Shown here: positions 34,122-37,976 of the stretch, piece after piece
How positions within the stretch are numbered: the first letter of the stretch is position 1
How the letters are laid out: each line of letters begins with the position of its first letter
The notes under the pieces: model-generated
Databases searched by the model: none
The model's input: the letters and a program-made list of their open reading frames with translations, nothing else
What the model was told of the DNA's origin: nothing
Source: Marinobacter sp. MDS2
GTDB lineage: Bacteria > Pseudomonadota > Gammaproteobacteria > Pseudomonadales > Oleiphilaceae
DNA length: 37,976 nucleotides
Assembly (NCBI RefSeq): GCF_030718085.1
Contig: NZ_JAVAJF010000006.1
Coordinates: forward strand, 1 to 37,976
Direction of reading: 5' to 3'
Translations under genes and position numbers: made by a program

Positions 34122-35227
34122 TACAGGTTCTCGCCCTTACTGTACCAATGCGCTCTGGCAGCAGCCCGCAGCCACTCACCTTCAGAAGGGGTAGGCAGCC
34201 AGCTGTCGTAATTCGCACTTGCATTGAGCAGGAAATCAAACAAAAGCATATGGCTGCGAAGAACCCGATGATGACGGTGAGTCACCAGCGGATTGAACAG
34301 CCCTTCCCGGCTGAACAACTGGCGGGGACGCTTGCGCAACCAGCGCCACGAGCCCATCTCGAGAGTCAGCGGAAGCCACGGGGCACTGGCCTGCCGATTG
34401 TGGCGTTTATAAAAGTAGTCCCACAAATCCCCATGGGTAACGTAATGCTCCGATTGCGGCTCGAACTGATAGTCGTGATGGGGGTAGGCTTGCTCCCAAA
34501 GCAGCTTCAGCGCCATAACAGACGAGATGTTACGCATTGGCCGGCGTCGGTAAGCGTAGGGAAACCAGATCTGATCACGCCAGCCGAAGCCTGAGTGACA
34601 GTCGAGCGATACGCTGAATGGCCGCCCCGGCAACACTTCTTCGATAATACTCTGCAAAGCCAGGTTCTCGGGCTCCATCCCTTGATCGAGTTTGCCTCTG
34701 TACCAAGGCAGTAACGGTGATATTCGCTGTCCGCCCACCAGAAAGGTGCTCGGGCTTTGCGCCGAAATGGGCGCATTGCGCATAAGGTCCACACCGGCAG
34801 GATTGCTGCGCCGGCCGAGATACATACCGCCAGGATTGAGCAGGGGCACAACCACCAACCGTACCTGCTGTAGAAGTTCTGCCAGATGCTCATCCCAGCG
34901 CAGCCTGTTGGCCAGGTTTTTCAGCCATGCCGTAACCACCTGGGTGCCGATGCGCTCCAACCCGTGCACGCCGCCCAGCAACAGCAGCGCAGGACGGTCC
35001 GCTGGCGCATCGCCGACGTCGACACGGTAAATTGGCAACTCATGTGAACCCACCTGAATGCTTGCGCTCACCTGCACTGAAAATTGCTTTGGTGATTCAG
35101 CGAGGGTGCGCTCCAACTCGATCAACTCAGGTAAGCGCCTGCGCAACTGCCTCCGCTGCTTTCCATCACGCAATCCCTGTTGTTCCGGCACCGCCTTGAT
35201 GTGAGTGAGGTCGCTAAGTTCAGTCAT
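34121..35227 (-). CDS. M14 family zinc carboxypeptidase-like protein
   Basis: 368 residues, no signal peptide, so cytosolic. The M14 zinc and catalytic residues are all present: HGLE (His88, Glu91), the NPGG turn (about 131-134), DCHSG (His211) and LTLEMGSW (Glu290, the general base). Members trim C-terminal residues or act as deacylases/amidases on peptidoglycan fragments and other small amides. The substrate here is unknown. Coupled translation with a serine hydrolase suggests a short salvage or degradation route (inference). It could also be of the succinylglutamate desuccinylase/AspA-like branch. Confidence 0.83.
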   Translation of the reverse strand: MTELSDLTHIKAVPEQQGLRDGKQRRQLRRRLPELIELERTLAESPKQFSVQVSASIQVGSHELPIYRVDVGDAPADRPALLLLGGVHGLERIGTQVVTAWLKNLANRLRWDEHLAELLQQVRLVVVPLLNPGGMYLGRRSNPAGVDLMRNAPISAQSPSTFLVGGQRISPLLPWYRGKLDQGMEPENLALQSIIEEVLPGRPFSVSLDCHSGFGWRDQIWFPYAYRRRPMRNISSVMALKLLWEQAYPHHDYQFEPQSEHYVTHGDLWDYFYKRHNRQASAPWLPLTLEMGSWRWLRKRPRQLFSREGLFNPLVTHRHHRVLRSHMLLFDFLLNASANYDSWLPTPSEGEWLRAAARAHWYSKGENL

Positions 35228-35471
35228 GAGCCCATCTCACATCACTCGGTGCGCGCCTGCAGCCGGCGAACGGCGTCATTGCGGACATCATCAAACTTAC
35301 CTCTGGCAATTTCGTCAAAGATAACGGAACCAGATGAAGTCCAGGTGTCAGCACTGCTACAAATAGGTGACAAACCTCGCCATGAATTGCACAAGCCCGG
35401 CGCAGCAGTTTGTGCCCTCTGGGAAACTCGGGCGTAGACGTACAAAGAGGAATCTCAAGACGCAGAAAGCA

Positions 35472-35510
35472 AAAAAGGCAGACCAGTAAGTTACTGATCT
35501 GCCTTTCTTT
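35472..35510 (-). terminator. Rho-independent terminator of the interrupted tRNA gene
   Basis: On the minus strand a long stem (AAAGGCAGATCAGTAA with TTACTGGTCTGCCTTT, one mismatch) is followed by a run of six T. It lies just 3' of the tRNA CCA end and is a textbook tRNA terminator. Confidence 0.88.
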
Positions 35511-35514
35511 TATA

Positions 35515-35551
35515 TGGTAGCGGGGGCTGGATTCGAACCAACGGTTATGAG
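35515..35551 (-). tRNA. Truncated tRNA 3' end (likely attachment-site copy)
   Basis: On the minus strand GTTGGTTCGAATCCAGC forms the T-arm with its invariant loop, followed by the acceptor strand CCCCGCT and ACCA. Upstream of it CTCATAA resembles an anticodon loop with CAT (Met/Ile2-like), but only 2 nt separate it from the T-stem instead of the usual ~10. No D-arm or 5' acceptor strand follows. The gene is therefore broken at this point, as expected where an integrated element has left a copy of the tRNA 3' end. Confidence 0.75.
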
Positions 35552-35564
35552 AAGGACACCAAGG

Positions 35565-35583
35565 GCGACTAATAAATAGTCGC
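35565..35583. repeat. Inverted repeat beside the tRNA fragment
   Basis: GCGACTA (35565-35571) and TAGTCGC (35577-35583) form a perfect 7-bp inverted repeat with a 5-nt spacer, 14 bp inside the presumed island. It could be a recombinase-binding site or a small hairpin upstream of the island gene. Confidence 0.4.
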
Positions 35584-35661
35584 TATTTGGCCTAAAGTTG
35601 CATGAAATCACATGATAAGAGATGATTGCTCATAATTTCGCCATGGTATTAAGAGCGATCA

Positions 35662-37872
35662 ATGACAAAAAACGTCGTGCAGGATTGGCACAGATCTTCA
35701 GCGACTACTGCGGACAATATGACCTTAAGGCTCGGAGAGCGCTTTGGTGACCTGTGTCATTGGGCGGTGGACCAAGGGCTGGAGTTTCCAGTCGAGCTGA
35801 GTTTCCACATCCTCGGCTTAGACGAGTTCACGGTTGGCTTTGAAAACCTGGTCCAGGAGTTACGGCATCCTGAATCCGAGTCCATCCTCGCAGACTGGTC
35901 ATTCAACCCAGTTGTCCACGAGCTAAAGAAATTCGCTGACGGGTTTGCTGCTGATTCAAGGTTGCCCAAACTCTACCCCAGCATTGGGCACGGCGGGGGT
36001 GCTAAGAGAAACAAGCGACAGTTCAAAGATCTCGCAAGCCGAACTTTTTTGTTGAGCTTGATTGTTAACCCGCTGGCCGTTAACACGGATGAAGAGGTCT
36101 TTTGTAATCGACGGCGCTTGCGTATCTGGCTCATTGTTCAGGCAGCTATTCGACTCATTGAATTCGGTTGTGTTTCCGATACCTCCGTTAGCAGTGCGGC
36201 CAGGTTCTTACAAGCCGATTCGCTCGACAGTCGTTGGGCATTGATCGACGAGTTGCTGGGTAGAACAAAGAAGCTGATCGGCTCCGCTCCACATTCCTTT
36301 GAGAACTTCACCTCTGCAATGGAGAATGCGGCAGGTGTGATGAGGGAAGTAAAGTCTCGCCCGAAAAGCCATAACGAATTTCTCAATGCGATACTCTCCA
36401 TCGCAAGTGGCTCGTGTCGCCAAATCGAGTCGCGAACTTCAGCAAAAACTCCGGCGATTCCCCTTCATTTAAAATCCAAGTCCTCCCCGATTGATGAGTT
36501 GCCGTTCGAGTCTGGAGACTCGGCGTACAGTGTTATCCCCTCGGTTTCTGATGACGGTGAGGGCGAAGCCATTTCGTACGTCACCGAAGTTGACCCAACG
36601 GATAGTGCGGCCCAGCAAACTCTTAGCTCCGGAAGTGTGTTCATGCAGACGATGGAGTTGGCCCATTATCTGCCGTGGACCTGGGATAGCCTTTTGCCTC
36701 CTGAGGTTCAGTTGGTCGAGTCCTGGGTTGAGCGCACATTGCAAACGATGGACAGGAGAGACCGGTTTGGCGGTGTTCTGGTTTGGGCAGCCATACAGTT
36801 ATCTCGGTCACTTCAGCTGGTTGAGCGAATACCAATTGGGACCGAGATGGCCGATGAATGGAGCCTGAGTCCAGACTTCATGTTTCTGAAGCGGCGATCG
36901 CCGAGACGACACAGTGCGTGGCGTCCTGATGAGGTTAGTCGGAATCTCGTCGAGCCATTCCGTGACGATCTAACCATCATCGTTCCAGAAAAAGTTAAGC
37001 AGTCCCTGGAATGGGTGGTTGATGCCAACGAGTCTGGCGGGGAGCTCACCCTGGGGGCGGTCTGGAATAAGCTGTCGGAGATCAAGCTGGAAACCTGGTT
37101 CAATGGCCAGGCTGAGAAGCACTTTCCTCGGGTCACCAGCGCAAAGTTGGCGCAATGCAAGGGGCAGCAGTTATTCGGCCGAAGCGGAGACTTCAGCTTT
37201 TCGCGTTTGTTGGCGTCACATCCGAGAAGCGCACTTCCGGGAGCTTGTAGCTATGCCACTTGGGACGTTAAAGCGATTGAAAAAGGCTTACAGCTAGAAG
37301 TAACGAAAGGGCCCAGCGAGCAAGATTCCCTTCATGTCATCGGAAGTCTTCTGGCCCCGCTTGAGTCGGTTCTGTCCGAGGAAATTCAGCAAGCCACGCA
37401 AAATCTCGAGCAAGCAAGAGGACGAGGGCTTGTTTTCTATCACAACACGTTGGCCCAGTACGTTGTAACGGCACTTTACGCAGCAAGCGGCGCCCGCCCG
37501 TTGAGGGATCCGTTTGAATCGATTCATCACTTCTCGTTCTCACGCCGGTGCGTCTACATCAACGACAAGAATGATGACGGGCTTCATAACGGTCGTTTGG
37601 TGCCATTACCGCAGGCTGCGATGGGGTTGCTGACGCTCTATCTTAATCATCTGAACCACTTGAGTCAGGCTGTTGGTACCCATCGCCCAGAGTTTGCGGA
37701 ACAAATAGCTGAAACGGCCCAAGGGCGTCCGGCCACGCCAAGCATACCGTTGTTCTTTCTTCTTGATGATCATCTTCGCTGGCACTCAATGGCTGATGCC
37801 GCTGACCTGAGTTGTTCGCTGTTCGACTGGGGGCTGCCCAACAATTTGTGGGTATACGGATTTAATGGTTGA
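35662..37872 (+). CDS. Large island protein, possibly a degenerate tyrosine-recombinase relative
   Basis: 736 residues, not confidently recognised. No signal peptide or membrane helix. The N-terminal ~270 residues are helical. Residues of about 270-320 are Ser/Asp-rich and look like a linker, and the rest is mixed. Residues of about 590-660 recall a tyrosine recombinase catalytic domain: YVVTALYAASGARPLRDPF resembles the helix with the first catalytic Arg, and VYINDKNDDGLHNGRLVPLP the beta-hairpin with the Lys. No HxxR or C-terminal Tyr motif follows; the protein stops at LPNNLWVYGFNG, about where that motif would begin. It may be truncated, degenerate or one of a multi-protein recombinase set. 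AAGAG lies 8 nt before the ATG. It is the first gene inside the tRNA junction and convergent with the next gene. Confidence 0.6.
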   Translation: MTKNVVQDWHRSSATTADNMTLRLGERFGDLCHWAVDQGLEFPVELSFHILGLDEFTVGFENLVQELRHPESESILADWSFNPVVHELKKFADGFAADSRLPKLYPSIGHGGGAKRNKRQFKDLASRTFLLSLIVNPLAVNTDEEVFCNRRRLRIWLIVQAAIRLIEFGCVSDTSVSSAARFLQADSLDSRWALIDELLGRTKKLIGSAPHSFENFTSAMENAAGVMREVKSRPKSHNEFLNAILSIASGSCRQIESRTSAKTPAIPLHLKSKSSPIDELPFESGDSAYSVIPSVSDDGEGEAISYVTEVDPTDSAAQQTLSSGSVFMQTMELAHYLPWTWDSLLPPEVQLVESWVERTLQTMDRRDRFGGVLVWAAIQLSRSLQLVERIPIGTEMADEWSLSPDFMFLKRRSPRRHSAWRPDEVSRNLVEPFRDDLTIIVPEKVKQSLEWVVDANESGGELTLGAVWNKLSEIKLETWFNGQAEKHFPRVTSAKLAQCKGQQLFGRSGDFSFSRLLASHPRSALPGACSYATWDVKAIEKGLQLEVTKGPSEQDSLHVIGSLLAPLESVLSEEIQQATQNLEQARGRGLVFYHNTLAQYVVTALYAASGARPLRDPFESIHHFSFSRRCVYINDKNDDGLHNGRLVPLPQAAMGLLTLYLNHLNHLSQAVGTHRPEFAEQIAETAQGRPATPSIPLFFLLDDHLRWHSMADAADLSCSLFDWGLPNNLWVYGFNG

Positions 37873-37894
37873 TGGGGCACCTTCACCCCATCAA
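37869..37894. terminator. Bidirectional hairpin between convergent genes
   Basis: TTGATGGGG (37869-37877) pairs perfectly with CCCCATCAA (37886-37894) around an 8-nt loop. It overlaps the stop codon of the 736-residue gene and lies 13 bp past the stop of the convergent gene. No long T-tract is seen. Confidence 0.6.
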
Positions 37895-37907
37895 TCTGAT
37901 ACCACCC

Positions 37908-37976
37908 TCAGATGGTTGATAGATCGACTCCGTAGTTGAGTTCCTCTGCGAAGTCCGGCAGTCCGTAACCGATGGT
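37908..37976 (-). CDS. C-terminal end of an unidentified gene (partial)
   Basis: The last 22 codons of a minus-strand frame run from the right edge to TGA at 37908-37910, ending GLPDFAEELNYGVDLSTI. The frame is open throughout the visible part and is followed by a shared hairpin with the convergent gene, the usual layout for a real gene end. Too short to identify; it would be a second island gene. Confidence 0.4.
   Translation of the reverse strand, partial: TIGYGLPDFAEELNYGVDLSTI

Larger units (their letters stand above)
35228..35661. other. Junction region between core genes and island-like DNA
   Basis: The 434 bp between the carboxypeptidase-like gene and the right-hand gene hold a tRNA-type terminator (35472-35510), a tRNA 3' fragment (35515-35551) and an inverted repeat (35565-35583). 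Base composition becomes more AT-rich to the right of the tRNA fragment. A 67-codon open frame (35445-35242, minus, TTG start, no ribosome site) is present but unconvincing. Confidence 0.6.

Noticed and set aside
35242..35445. 67-codon minus-strand frame between the tRNA terminator and the carboxypeptidase gene
   Set aside because: TTG start, no ribosome site, no recognised motif. Its charged C-terminal half is mildly protein-like, so it is not excluded outright.

Overview
The window looks like chromosomal DNA of a marine gammaproteobacterium. A Marinobacter-like organism is my best guess, from gene content alone: a DUF4347/VCBS giant protein, OlsBA, a ureDABCEFG-hupE operon, PhoD and a TRIC-family protein. 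No taxonomic marker gene is present. Nearly all genes lie on the minus strand. The exceptions are mgtC-hadII (18.4-19.6 kb) and a large gene at the right end.

Layout by transcription unit. (1) 14.2 to <1 kb, minus: a four-gene secretion/adhesin locus. It holds a GAF-GAF-HlyD inner-membrane adaptor, a PqqD-like/M50 zinc protease/HlyD fusion, a periplasmic HlyD adaptor with a SPOR-like tail, and the first ~2,856 residues of a giant surface protein. That protein has an N-terminal LEPR motif instead of a normal signal peptide, a DUF4347 domain with a caspase-like His/Cys pattern, a beta-helix, a LamG-like domain, cadherin-like domains and near-identical 618-bp VCBS double repeats. No ABC ATPase or outer-membrane channel is visible. 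This is the best candidate for an undescribed system. (2) 18.1-14.3 kb, minus: a YVTN-type beta-propeller lipoprotein followed by a neutral ceramidase lipoprotein. (3) 18.4-19.6 kb, plus: an MgtC/SapB membrane protein and a type II haloacid dehalogenase, ending at a strong hairpin shared with the convergent hupE. (4) 25.6-19.6 kb, minus: a complete nickel urease operon, ureD-A-B-C-E-F-G-hupE. (5) 28.9-26.0 kb, minus: two Tat-exported lipoprotein phosphatases (PhoD and a purple-acid-phosphatase-like enzyme) behind a possible Pho box. (6) 29.9-29.1 kb, minus: a tandem glycine riboswitch in front of a TRIC-family membrane protein. (7) 31.6-30.0 kb: a chemoreceptor. (8) 33.2-31.7 kb: olsB-olsA for ornithine lipids. 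(9) 35.2-33.4 kb: an M14 carboxypeptidase-like protein overlapping an alpha/beta hydrolase. (10) 35.5-38.0 kb: the 3' end of a tRNA gene and its terminator, cut off from its 5' part by foreign-looking DNA carrying a 736-residue protein that resembles a degenerate tyrosine recombinase. This reads as one end of a tRNA-inserted genomic island.

Units 2, 5 and 8 share a theme of recovering phosphorus and remodelling membrane lipids. Unit 4 recovers nitrogen from urea. Unit 1 probably builds a very large surface or secreted adhesin. All functional statements rest on motifs read by eye; no database search was run.
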